Of a DNA stretch of 14,608 nucleotides, positions 1-7,812 are shown in pieces. Origin of the DNA: JBBATK01 sp046052705 (GTDB lineage: Bacteria > Bacteroidota > Ignavibacteria > Kapaibacteriales > NICIL-2). The notes under the pieces are model-generated. The model was not told the origin of the DNA and did not search any database. It saw only the letters and a program-made list of their open reading frames with translations. The stretch lies in the NCBI GenBank assembly GCA_046052705.1, contig JBJOLU010000237.1, forward strand, positions 1 to 14,608, in the 5' to 3' direction. A program made the position numbers and the translations under genes. How positions within the stretch are numbered: position 1 is the first letter of the stretch; each line of letters opens with the position of its first letter.

Positions 1-3000
1 GCTCCGTTTGTGAGCGCCGACGGCATGCTGCGCCCGCTTACTCCGCAGGACGTACTTCGTCCCGAAGGTGGAACGGCAACCGGTTATGCAAATGGAAATG
101 GAAATAGAAATGGAAATGCAAACGCGAATGCAATCAACGACAAATCCGCAAACAAGATTCAATCCCCCGCAGCTACGGTGAAGTGGACGCCCATCGGACC
201 CATGGAAACATATTTTACTTCGAACGGCACATCCACACCTGCGCTGTGCCCGTGGCAAGTAAACATCTATGGTTTCGACATTGCTCCATCCAATCCCAAC
301 ATTCTGTACGCCGTATCTGAAACAGGTGGATTTTTTAAGTCCACCAACAAGGGTGTGCAATGGACACAGCTGGAACCGGGTGTGTATTCCTCATCCGAAG
401 CTATTGCCATTCATCCCTCCAATCCGGATGTAGTGTATGTGGGAATTTCCGGCGGCTTGATAAAAACAACCAATGGCGGGAGCACCTGGACATCGGTGTG
501 GAAGGCGAGCAACTTGTGGATCTACGACATTGAAGTAATGAGTAATCAGCCCTCGGTGCTCCTTGCTGCCACCAATCAAGGATTCTACCGCAGCACCGAT
601 GCAGGCGGCTCGTGGACTCAATCGATGGATCGTTCCTGCTGTGATCTGGAAACGCATCCCCTAAACAAAAGCATTGTGTATGCACTGCGTGCAAACAGCG
701 CGGGCACACGCACGGAGATGTGGAAGTCCACCGATGGCGGCCTGAGCTTTACGCAACGCTCCGGCGGCTGGCTAACAAGTAGCGATTCCAAAGGTGCCGG
801 CCGCATGACAGTTACCCCGGCCGATCCCGAACGTATATACGCGGTACTACTCGGCGATTCCTCGCGGCCGTATTTACTTCGCAGCGATAACGCCGGCGAG
901 TCGTGGCGTGTGAGTGCGCGCGGAAAGTCCGATAGCTTGGCAATGACCAATGGTCAGGGATATTATGATCTTGGCATCGCTGCTTCGCATCGCGATGCCA
1001 ATGTTCTGCTTGTGGGTACCACCACTTGCTATCGCTCCAACGACGGCGGCAACACCTTCCCCGTTACTATAGGCGGCTATAGCGGCGTGCATGCTATCCA
1101 TCCGGACATTCAAGAGATTAAATGCTTGGGCGACGATTGTTACATAGCCACCGACGGCGGATTCAATTATTCCACCGACATGTTCGGAGCGAACTATGCG
1201 GCGCGAACCATTGGGCTGAATGGCGCGGACTTCTGGGGCTTCGATGCCGGATGGAACGAAGATGTTCTGGTGGGCGGACGCTATCACAACGGCAACACCG
1301 CTTGGCATGAAAACTATGGAACGAAGTTTCTGCGCATGGGCGGTGGCGAAGCAGCCACGGGCTATGTGCATCCCATGCGAAATCGCGATGTGTATTTCTC
1401 GGACATCGGCGCATATACTATTCCCACGGCCTCGAATCAACCGGTGCAATCACGGCCCGTGGGCATGTTCCCCAACGAGAGTTATTATGCCATGGAATAC
1501 AGCGCCATGAAGTGGCACCCCGTGTACACGAGTGAAGTGTGGATGGGTAACAAGAACAACATTATGCGCAGTGCGAACAACGGCGCATCCTACAGCAGTG
1601 TGTTTACTTCACCGGACACCGGTGCCGTGATTCAACACATAGAGATTTGCCGCTCTAACCCCGATGTGATGTATGTATCGCAGCGATCAAACGTGCTGTA
1701 CGACGGCAAGATTTGGAAGTCCACAAATGCCGGCGCAGACTGGACCACATGCGCCGAACTGCCCGGCACCACTCGCTCCGAGCGCCGTGTGATGAAGATC
1801 GCCGCAAGCAGTAAGTCGTCCTCCACGCTGTTCGTGGCATTATTGAACGGCTCAAAAACAAACAAGGTATTCAAGACTGCTAATGGCGGCGCAACGTGGA
1901 TCAACCTGACCACAGACCTCATTGCCAATCAGGGTATCACCGACATCATTGTGCAATACGGTACGGACGATGGCGTGTACATAGCCTGTTACAATGGAAA
2001 GGTGTACTACCGCAATGCGTCGATGACCGAGTGGGCATTGCATGGCGAGGGTTTGCCGTACGCGCTCTTTACCCGCGCGCTCAAGCCCTTTTACCGAGAC
2101 AACAAATTGCGAACGGGATCATCGATGGGTGTGTGGGAAGCACCATTGTACGAGCATTCTAAACCTGAGGCTCAACCCTGCGTGGACAAGCGCACATCGG
2201 CATGTGTGCGAGACACCTTTTACTTTGATGATTACTCCGTGCTGGAGCTTGCCAATGCGCGTCGCCGCTGGAGTTTCCCGGGAGCAACTTTTGTGAGCGA
2301 CTCCACAGCGCGGAACCCTCGGGTGTTGTACAGCACCCCCGGCGTGTATTCCGCAACACTCACCGTTACTAACGACTACGGCACAAGCACCAAGACGTTG
2401 CAAGATGTAATAAGCATCACCAAAAGTGAGTGCGACGTAGAGGGCATTGCCGGCAGCGCGCTGGATTTAGGCGCAACAAACGATGCTGCCACGATTCCCG
2501 CCCTCCCGCAGCTGCAGACGGGGCGCGGCTTCACCGCAAGCTGTTGGGTGAAGCTTGACACCATTCAAGCATCATTCTCGCAGATACTTTCTAACTGGAA
2601 CAGTCCTGTGGGATTCGCATTGGGATTTTCCTTCCAGGGATACCGCGCCAACACCAACCTTACCTTTTATTGGAAGAATGTTCCCTATCAACTTACTTCA
2701 CCGTTTAATCTGCCGGTGGATGAGTGGACACACGTAGCCATCAGCGTAGACAGCAGTCAGGTAACACTATACAGAAATGGTACGCCGTGGGTGTATAAAA
2801 ATGCCAACGCGAACTTCTATGCGCCGAATCTCTCCACTACTGCTTGGGAGATTGGTGGCGGCTTGCCCGGGCAGGGCGGCAACTTCCGTGGAATGATAGA
2901 CGAGCTGCAGATTTTTGATCGCGCGCTGGACAGCACACAGATACGTGAGCGCATGAATCTTATCAGCAATCCGCCGGGATATGTAGACACCACAAAGGCG

Positions 3001-3864
3001 CCGGTTCCGGTGGCCTATTATCAATTCAACGAGCCAACGTTCACGCGCTTTTACAACAGAACCAGCGCGCTGCATGCAGAGAACAGCGGCGGCAAACGAG
3101 CGCCGTCTACCTGCCCAGTGGGAGCCGGCGTGAGCAATAGTGTTTTGCAAAAAGAGGGAGTGTGGTCTGCCGATGCAGGCATGACTATATCCCACTCCGG
3201 CTCTGCTGAACGCACTATTGTGGTAACACGTATTGATGCCGCACCCAATGTGCTGCCTGCTAATACATCGAGTGTATCGCCGCATTACTGGGTGGTGCGC
3301 AGCTATGGCACAGCTACGGCATTTGCTACGGACTCCATGCAGCTTCGCGGCACCGGCAGTATTTCTGCCGCAGATGCCGCCAATCCGGGCATGCTGCGTC
3401 TTTATTCCCGCGGCACACAGGAGTATCGCAACACCTGGGTAGAGCGATCAAGCGCGCGCAGTGCAGACACCGTGCGGAGCACAGTGAGCTTTGCCGGCGA
3501 TACGAATTTTACTGCGCAGTTCATTCTAGGAAGCGTGGGCTCATCGCCGCTTGATGTTGAGGATGAAGATGAGGACAATGATAACGAGAGCGGCAACTAC
3601 TCCGGCAGAGCGGGCATCGAACGCATCAGCGTTCTGCCCACTCCAAGTACGGAGCTGGTGTGTGTACGTATCACCGAGCCGGCCACGGGGCTGCTTCAGG
3701 TGCTGGACCTAACCGGCCGCGTGTTGCTGCAAGCCACGGCCACGCAAAGCGAAACACGCATAGATACTTCGTCGCTGCCCTCGGGTTTATACATGGTAAC
3801 CGTGCCTACTTCACGTGGCTTACAAAGCGCTCCACTACTGGTCTCGCGAGCGGATCGGAGATAG
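1..3864 (+). CDS. Secreted Asp-box/BNR-PKD-LamG protein with T9SS sorting domain (5' partial)
   Basis: Large extracellular protein, probably exported by Sec and then across the outer membrane by the type IX secretion system. The frame is open from base 1 and the visible N-terminus has no signal peptide, so the true start lies upstream; the GTG at 10 is not believed. Residues counted from that GTG: an Asn/Gly-rich linker at 27-45; Asp-box motifs (S-x-D/N-x-G-x-x-W/F) at about 110, 152, 194, 239, 291, 342, 520, 570 and 622, indicating a sortilin/BNR-type beta-propeller; a PKD domain at about 718-803 with YSTPGVYSATLTV; a LamG/concanavalin-like domain at about 816-983; a beta-rich region of unknown family; an acidic linker (DVEDEDEDNDNES) at about 1182-1194; and a sorting domain at about 1205-1283 with DLTGR and LPSGLYMVTV. 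The function is unknown; glycan or protein binding at the cell surface is plausible. No sialidase active site was identified. Confidence 0.9.
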   Translation, partial: APFVSADGMLRPLTPQDVLRPEGGTATGYANGNGNRNGNANANAINDKSANKIQSPAATVKWTPIGPMETYFTSNGTSTPALCPWQVNIYGFDIAPSNPNILYAVSETGGFFKSTNKGVQWTQLEPGVYSSSEAIAIHPSNPDVVYVGISGGLIKTTNGGSTWTSVWKASNLWIYDIEVMSNQPSVLLAATNQGFYRSTDAGGSWTQSMDRSCCDLETHPLNKSIVYALRANSAGTRTEMWKSTDGGLSFTQRSGGWLTSSDSKGAGRMTVTPADPERIYAVLLGDSSRPYLLRSDNAGESWRVSARGKSDSLAMTNGQGYYDLGIAASHRDANVLLVGTTTCYRSNDGGNTFPVTIGGYSGVHAIHPDIQEIKCLGDDCYIATDGGFNYSTDMFGANYAARTIGLNGADFWGFDAGWNEDVLVGGRYHNGNTAWHENYGTKFLRMGGGEAATGYVHPMRNRDVYFSDIGAYTIPTASNQPVQSRPVGMFPNESYYAMEYSAMKWHPVYTSEVWMGNKNNIMRSANNGASYSSVFTSPDTGAVIQHIEICRSNPDVMYVSQRSNVLYDGKIWKSTNAGADWTTCAELPGTTRSERRVMKIAASSKSSSTLFVALLNGSKTNKVFKTANGGATWINLTTDLIANQGITDIIVQYGTDDGVYIACYNGKVYYRNASMTEWALHGEGLPYALFTRALKPFYRDNKLRTGSSMGVWEAPLYEHSKPEAQPCVDKRTSACVRDTFYFDDYSVLELANARRRWSFPGATFVSDSTARNPRVLYSTPGVYSATLTVTNDYGTSTKTLQDVISITKSECDVEGIAGSALDLGATNDAATIPALPQLQTGRGFTASCWVKLDTIQASFSQILSNWNSPVGFALGFSFQGYRANTNLTFYWKNVPYQLTSPFNLPVDEWTHVAISVDSSQVTLYRNGTPWVYKNANANFYAPNLSTTAWEIGGGLPGQGGNFRGMIDELQIFDRALDSTQIRERMNLISNPPGYVDTTKAPVPVAYYQFNEPTFTRFYNRTSALHAENSGGKRAPSTCPVGAGVSNSVLQKEGVWSADAGMTISHSGSAERTIVVTRIDAAPNVLPANTSSVSPHYWVVRSYGTATAFATDSMQLRGTGSISAADAANPGMLRLYSRGTQEYRNTWVERSSARSADTVRSTVSFAGDTNFTAQFILGSVGSSPLDVEDEDEDNDNESGNYSGRAGIERISVLPTPSTELVCVRITEPATGLLQVLDLTGRVLLQATATQSETRIDTSSLPSGLYMVTVPTSRGLQSAPLLVSRADRR
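90..119 (+). repeat. Hexanucleotide repeat inside the first gene
   Basis: Five head-to-tail copies of a six-base unit, AAATGG, with the third copy AAATAG and the last AAATGC. It encodes the NGNGNRNGNA part of an Asn/Gly linker. Because the unit is six bases, a change in copy number keeps the reading frame and only changes linker length. Confidence 0.85.
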
Positions 3865-3880
3865 AACGGAGATAGAACGG
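3856..3880 (+). repeat. 11-base tandem repeat spanning the stop codon of the first gene
   Basis: CGGAGATAGAA occurs twice in tandem (3856-3866 and 3867-3877), followed by CGG. The first copy contains the TAG stop at 3862-3864. The rest of the 76-base convergent gap up to the radC stop shows no convincing terminator hairpin with a T-tract on either strand. Confidence 0.8.
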
Positions 3881-3940
3881 CTACGGAACAGAGACAGAAA
3901 AGTGACGAGAGTATCAAGTGGTCGCGGCAATAGTCGCTCG

Positions 3941-4804
3941 CTACAGCAAACCGCGCTCGCTAAAGCTGGTGTATGTTTCACCGGCGATAATTACGTGATC
4001 GAGAATTTTGATGTTCACGATCTTTCCTGCTTCGCATAGCTGATGAGTAATAGCGCGATCTTCCCGCGACGGCTCGGTATTTCCGGAGGGATGATTGTGC
4101 AAGAGAATCAGGCTTGCTGCCGTGTCGGTGATGGCCGTGCGAAACACTTCACGCGGATGCACAAGACTGGAGTTCAGCGATCCTTCGCTCACGATGCTTT
4201 CTCTGTACACTTGATTGGCGCTGTTCAGCAGCAGCACTCTGAACGACTCGCGCATCGCACCACGCAGTAGCGGGATGTAATACGAGGCAACGTCCTCGGG
4301 TGTGCGAATCACCTGGCGGGCCGTAAAGGGAGCCACGCGCAGGCGGCGACTGCACTCCAGGGCAGCAATCAGGCGCACTGCTTTCATGCCGGCAATGCCG
4401 TGTATGGAAGCAAGCTCGCTGATGTCGCGAGAGAGCAGCCCGGGAAGGTCGCCGAATTTTTCAAGAAGGTTGCGTGCCACATCCAGGGCAGACCGGCCAC
4501 GTGTTCCACTGCCAACAAGTATTGCCACGATCTCGGCATCAGAGAGCGTGTGAGCGCCGTGCAAACGCAGGCGCTGACTGGGAATCTCGTCGTTACGCCA
4601 ATCGCGAATAGTAGTTCCGGGAGTTCGCTCCGTGGCGCTCTTTGCTGCGCTGCGGCGCGGCCTGCGCAACGCAGCGTAGTGTACCGTTACACGAGCTTCA
4701 CTTTCTGCCTGCTCTTCGGCACCTCGTTCGTTTACTTCACTCTGTGTGGAATTGGTCGCGGGCGAAAGATCGTGAATATTCTCATCTGCATACATGTACA
4801 ACAC
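3941..4804 (-). CDS. radC: RadC family protein (UPF0758/JAB-MPN domain)
   Basis: Member of the RadC family, widespread in bacteria; its molecular role is unsettled and the old DNA-repair assignment is doubtful. The N-terminal helix-hairpin-helix region is at residues 65-155 (TIRDWRNDEIPSQRL; then SIHGIAGMKAVRLIAALE). The JAB/MPN metalloprotease-like domain is at about 165-287 with the canonical motif HNHPSGNTEPSREDR (His236, His238, Asp249), so the zinc-binding set looks intact. The family normally begins near TIRDW; here about 63 extra residues precede it, polar and charged and without a domain I recognise. The frame begins with GTG at 4804; an ATG at 4795 (fourth codon) is equally possible, and neither has a clear Shine-Dalgarno. 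The next in-frame ATG is inside the conserved core, so the extension looks real unless a GTG further in is used. It is convergent with the first gene. Confidence 0.93.
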   Translation of the reverse strand: MLYMYADENIHDLSPATNSTQSEVNERGAEEQAESEARVTVHYAALRRPRRSAAKSATERTPGTTIRDWRNDEIPSQRLRLHGAHTLSDAEIVAILVGSGTRGRSALDVARNLLEKFGDLPGLLSRDISELASIHGIAGMKAVRLIAALECSRRLRVAPFTARQVIRTPEDVASYYIPLLRGAMRESFRVLLLNSANQVYRESIVSEGSLNSSLVHPREVFRTAITDTAASLILLHNHPSGNTEPSREDRAITHQLCEAGKIVNIKILDHVIIAGETYTSFSERGLL

Positions 4805-4833
4805 TCATCTTGGTGATACAAAGCTTCCGGCTT

Positions 4834-4854
4834 CGCGCGCTACAAGAGCGCGTG
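4834..4854. repeat. Short inverted repeat upstream of radC
   Basis: CGCGCGCT and AGCGCGTG form an 8-base-pair stem (one G-T pair) around a 5-base loop, about 30 bases before the radC start. There is no T-tract on either strand, so it is not an intrinsic terminator. It could lie in the radC leader RNA; no function can be assigned. Confidence 0.4.
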
Positions 4855-4860
4855 AGAGCA

Positions 4861-4916
4861 ATGGCGGGCAGGCGATGAGCGAGTAGCGGTGGCGGGAGAG
4901 CGATAGCCGAGTAGTG
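4861..4916. repeat. Degenerate 28-base tandem repeat in the radC upstream gap
   Basis: Two adjacent 28-base units (4861-4888 and 4889-4916) agree at 20 of 28 positions. Shared blocks are TGGCGGG at the start, GCGAT in the middle and CGAGTAG near the end. The stretch encodes no credible protein and lies between the possible radC promoter and the radC start. Confidence 0.6.
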
Positions 4917-4932
4917 CTGCGGCAAACATCGC

Positions 4933-4992
4933 TGATACAGATGTGATACAACAGAAAAAATCTATGCATCACGTAAATCGTTTTTCGCCAAA
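4933..4992 (-). promoter_or_regulatory. Possible radC promoter with downstream direct repeats
   Basis: Read on the minus strand, TTTG (4992-4989) is followed after 24 bases by TAGATTTTTT (4964-4955), roughly matching the Bacteroidota sigma pattern TTTG / TAnnTTTG but with a long spacer and no final G. Directly downstream TGTATCA occurs twice, 11 bases (one helical turn) apart (4950-4944 and 4939-4933), and a third copy sits at 4820-4814 near the radC start. The placement suits an operator overlapping or following the transcription start. This is pattern matching only. Confidence 0.25.
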
Positions 4993-5000
4993 CTGGACCT

Positions 5001-5037
5001 AAAAAAAACAGCGACGCAAATCTCTTCGCGCCGCTGT
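5001..5037 (-). terminator. Intrinsic terminator after the BstA-like gene
   Basis: On the minus strand, ACAGCGGCG (5037-5029) pairs with CGTCGCTGT (5016-5008), a 9-base-pair stem with one G-T pair and a 12-base loop, immediately followed by seven T (5007-5001). It lies 32 bases past the stop of the BstA-like gene and should end transcription of the minus-strand run. The plus strand has no T-tract after the stem, so it is directional. Confidence 0.88.
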
Positions 5038-5069
5038 AGGACATTTCTCTTGAGAATTTTTACTTCGCC

Positions 5070-5591
5070 TTAGGCAGGATTCGCAAGCGCAAGTTTGATG
5101 TGCTCGATGTGATGCTTGCCATGCCATGCATACATAGCGAGTGTTACATGCAGAGACAACACACGTTGATTCACGGGATGCACAAAGCCGCGATTCCATT
5201 GCTCACCGGAGAGCGATTGAAACAACACCGACCACCGGGCGTGCACGCCATCCAGTATGTTCAAAGAATCGGCGATACTCGTTGACGCATCGGGAAGAGT
5301 TGCAAATGCTCCCTCCGGCACCACCATCACCACAGGATTCTCTTCGCTAAGCGCAAGCTTGCAGCGCAGAAATGCATTCATATGCATATCAGCCAAGTGA
5401 TGCACGATTGTTTGAATACTCCAGCCGTCGGGGCGGTAGCTCTGTGCCAATTGCTCGGGCGAGAGCTTCGATACCAAGGCCCGCAGGCTCATTGGCGCGT
5501 GGCGAATACTCTCCATCCATTCCGCCGCTGCGGCTTCGTTAAACTCTGTAGGGCGAGCAAATTTTCCTATAGGGTATTGTAAGTGTTCCAT
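5070..5591 (-). CDS. bstA: YfiT/BstA-type DinB-fold metal enzyme (putative bacillithiol S-transferase)
   Basis: Four-helix-bundle protein of the DinB/YfiT superfamily. Bacillus subtilis BstA (YfiT) is a metal-dependent bacillithiol S-transferase, and bacillithiol-type thiols also occur in Bacteroidota and Chlorobi, so cytosolic detoxification of electrophiles is the likely role. Visible hallmarks are the N-terminal YPIGKF, then GWSIQTIVHHLADMHMN and the C-terminal YAWHGKHHIEHI; the three metal-binding histidines should be one of the VHH pair and the first and third His of the HGKHH segment. The frame can be extended by two codons to a TTG at 5597, but the ATG at 5591 is chosen because it gives MEHLQYPIG, the usual family start; no clear Shine-Dalgarno is seen. 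The length of 173 residues matches the family. It is the last gene before the terminator, 81 bases after the C25-like gene. Substrate and thiol are inferred. Confidence 0.88.
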   Translation of the reverse strand: MEHLQYPIGKFARPTEFNEAAAAEWMESIRHAPMSLRALVSKLSPEQLAQSYRPDGWSIQTIVHHLADMHMNAFLRCKLALSEENPVVMVVPEGAFATLPDASTSIADSLNILDGVHARWSVLFQSLSGEQWNRGFVHPVNQRVLSLHVTLAMYAWHGKHHIEHIKLALANPA

Positions 5592-5672
5592 AGTCAATAA
5601 TAAAGATTACACAACGCAAGTGCCATGAAGATACACAGCACTTACTATACCACCTTGATTATGAACCTCTGT

Positions 5673-7760
5673 TTAGGGAAGTACATGGATGGTTGCTGCT
5701 GTCACTGTACCGCCTATCATCATGCGAAGCACATACACTCCGCCTGCCACTCGCTGCTGCGCGTTGTTTCGAAGATCCCATACTAATGTGTGATCAGTGG
5801 ATGCAGGTGTGCTCATCGATCGAACAAGTTCGCCGCTCATGGTGTAGATATCATACTGAGCTTCAGCGGGTGCTTGCACAGCCGTACGAATGGTCATGGC
5901 GCGCTGAGCCGGATTGGGCGAGCACATAAGCAGGGGCTGGTCTGTGGAGTGAATGTCCGACACCGCAATTGCTTTTTCGGTGGCGGGGCTGATATCATAG
6001 AACGTACCGGAAGCAGATGACATCAATCCAACGGTGCGTACAGCATAGCGCACGGTAGCATCCACCAAGCGCTCGTCGGTGTACGAGGTCTCGGGCCACA
6101 CGGCATCACCATTCAAGACTTGCCATGCACCTGTTCCCTCTTGACGATAGATATAATATCCCGCTATGCCACCGCCCGAAGGCGCAGACCATGTAAGCTT
6201 CACGCCTTTCTTTGGCGTAGCCACTTGCTCTGCTTGCAATGCGGTTACCGGTGGCACCGTGCCGTAATTCATGCGCAGCGTGGGATCGCCCATAAGAGCG
6301 ATGTGCACACCATGAGGATACACGCCATCGATATACGTGCCCGTATTGTTGATGGTATTCAAATACGAGTCGCCTACTGTTTCGCCCAGACCCATGGTGT
6401 GGAAATACCAGAACGGGCGTCCGGCCCAGCAATTGGTAAGAGCACCGGGATCTACCGCGAGCGGCGCGCGAAGCAGGTTGTTGGCTTTATCCCAATCACC
6501 GAAGTAGGAACCAAACAGCATAGTGAAAATGGTTTGGAGTTTTTGTTTGGCAAATCCTGCGGAGTTACCTACACCACCACAACTTTGAAAATCGCTTCCG
6601 CCACCACCGCAACCGTACGACCACAGATATGATGCGGTGTCCAGGGTGGTCAGGTAGTCGGTTTCTTTGATATTGGCTGCGCCCAACAAGGGTGCATAGT
6701 TCATCCATGCAGAGCGTGCAAAGGCCTCGCCGTACGAACCGAAATTATCGTCGATCAAACCGCGAGACACCACCTTTGTTGCACCGCTTCTGTACTGCAG
6801 ATTACGATTGATGTATTTGCGCAGCAGAGAAATTTCCGATTGCAAGGAATCCACTTTCTTCACCGTGCCGGCCAGTGTGCTGTCCTTGTAGAACAACCCC
6901 ATGTTGTACAAGTCTACTCGGCCTAAGCGCAGATCGGTGGTGCTTGGTATAAACAGATTGTCGTAACGGCCGTCGCCGGGAAGGTTCTTTGTATCCGGAT
7001 ATGCGCCCACGGTGTTTGTGGCTTCGTCCAGCCACATTACTTCATCGGCCAAGCACGAGTAATAGGAATCGGCTGCCCACGCGCCGCTATGTTCAGGATG
7101 CGCATCAGGTCCCACTTGATTTTTTCCTTGATACACCATGCCCGAATACGGCACAGCTACACGACCCACGATGAACACCGTACCGGGCTCGCCCTGGCAG
7201 GTCTCGTACCAATCGCGAATGATTTGCTTGGTTGCTTTCACAGCTTCGGGGTTGAACTTTGGCGCACGCGCTGCACTCAGCACCGTCACCATCCACCCTT
7301 CGGATGTCATTGCGTTTTGCAAGCGGGCAATCTCCGGCGAAAGGGCCGTGTACATCACCGAGTCTGCAAGGATCAGGCAATGCCCGCGCACGGGCGCTAC
7401 AGGAACTCTCAAGCCGGCCGAGGCATAGCCATAGGCATAGATTGAATCTTTAATTACCGTTTTCTCTACCGCGTATTCGTACGACACTCCGGGCTCGACC
7501 TCGGAGTCGATCCACTCTGTAGCCGTTCCCGGCAGCGTAGTCATGGGATTGAACGACGACCACGCACGCTCTTTGCGGCCAATCACATACTCAATAGCTT
7601 TGGAATCCGCAGGCCATTGCAAGGTGATAGTGGGCAAGGTGCCATCTTGCACAACGGTCTCTAAAAGAACCGAAACCGATTTGGGCGACTGCGCCATCAG
7701 GGCTTGAGGAGCCGCGCTCATGGCAAGTACCATGGCGACAACGAGTAGAAGTTTATTCAT
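5673..7760 (-). CDS. Secreted C25 (gingipain)-like protein with FN3 and T9SS sorting domains
   Basis: The signal peptide is at residues 1-23 (MNKLLLVVAMVLAMSAAPQA..LMAQ, cleavage after MAQ likely). A fibronectin-III-like region covers about 41-120. The caspase-like C25 fold covers about 127-497: HCLILADSVM, FIVGRVAVPYSG, WAADSYYSCL (Asp231), DLRLGRVDLY, and the typical closing motif HIALMGDPTLRM at 486-497. A second FN3 domain (VKLTWSAPSGGGIAGYYIYR) lies at 503-600, and a T9SS type-A sorting domain at 613-695 (SPNPAQ, MSGELVR, GGVYVLRM). Gingipains carry a catalytic His-Gly followed by a Cys; the aligned segment here reads SYGCGGGGSDFQSCGG (381-396), with Cys384 where His is expected, and GSYFGDWD (417-424) in place of the Cys segment. 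It may be an inactive, binding or differently catalytic member. It is the second T9SS cargo gene in the window, 52 bases downstream of tamB. ATG at 7760 is well supported by the signal peptide. Confidence 0.88.
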   Translation of the reverse strand: MNKLLLVVAMVLAMSAAPQALMAQSPKSVSVLLETVVQDGTLPTITLQWPADSKAIEYVIGRKERAWSSFNPMTTLPGTATEWIDSEVEPGVSYEYAVEKTVIKDSIYAYGYASAGLRVPVAPVRGHCLILADSVMYTALSPEIARLQNAMTSEGWMVTVLSAARAPKFNPEAVKATKQIIRDWYETCQGEPGTVFIVGRVAVPYSGMVYQGKNQVGPDAHPEHSGAWAADSYYSCLADEVMWLDEATNTVGAYPDTKNLPGDGRYDNLFIPSTTDLRLGRVDLYNMGLFYKDSTLAGTVKKVDSLQSEISLLRKYINRNLQYRSGATKVVSRGLIDDNFGSYGEAFARSAWMNYAPLLGAANIKETDYLTTLDTASYLWSYGCGGGGSDFQSCGGVGNSAGFAKQKLQTIFTMLFGSYFGDWDKANNLLRAPLAVDPGALTNCWAGRPFWYFHTMGLGETVGDSYLNTINNTGTYIDGVYPHGVHIALMGDPTLRMNYGTVPPVTALQAEQVATPKKGVKLTWSAPSGGGIAGYYIYRQEGTGAWQVLNGDAVWPETSYTDERLVDATVRYAVRTVGLMSSASGTFYDISPATEKAIAVSDIHSTDQPLLMCSPNPAQRAMTIRTAVQAPAEAQYDIYTMSGELVRSMSTPASTDHTLVWDLRNNAQQRVAGGVYVLRMMIGGTVTAATIHVLP

Positions 7761-7812
7761 AGCTCTATCTGAAATAAGTGGATCAAGATTTCATTTGCAA
7801 CAGACCATCGCT

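Noticed and set aside
10..12. GTG as the start codon of the first gene
   Set aside because: The frame is open to the window edge, no signal peptide follows the GTG although the protein has a T9SS sorting domain, and the start must be upstream.
874..1449. 191-residue minus-strand open frame inside the first gene
   Set aside because: It is antisense to the BNR repeat region; its Ile/Ala/His-rich sequence is the mirror of the repeats and shows no start signal.
2767..3285. 172-residue minus-strand open frame
   Set aside because: It is antisense to the LamG region of the first gene, rich in Cys, His and Arg, with no motif.
4861..4916. CRISPR-like array
   Set aside because: There are only two directly abutting, poorly matched units with no spacers, so it is a simple tandem repeat.
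5618..5643. Inverted repeat AAGTGC...GCACTT between bstA and the C25-like gene
   Set aside because: Only six base pairs with a 14-base loop and no T-tract; it is not convincing as a terminator for the C25-like gene.
6120..6632. 170-residue plus-strand open frame
   Set aside because: It is antisense to the C25-like gene, which has a signal peptide and recognisable domains throughout this stretch.
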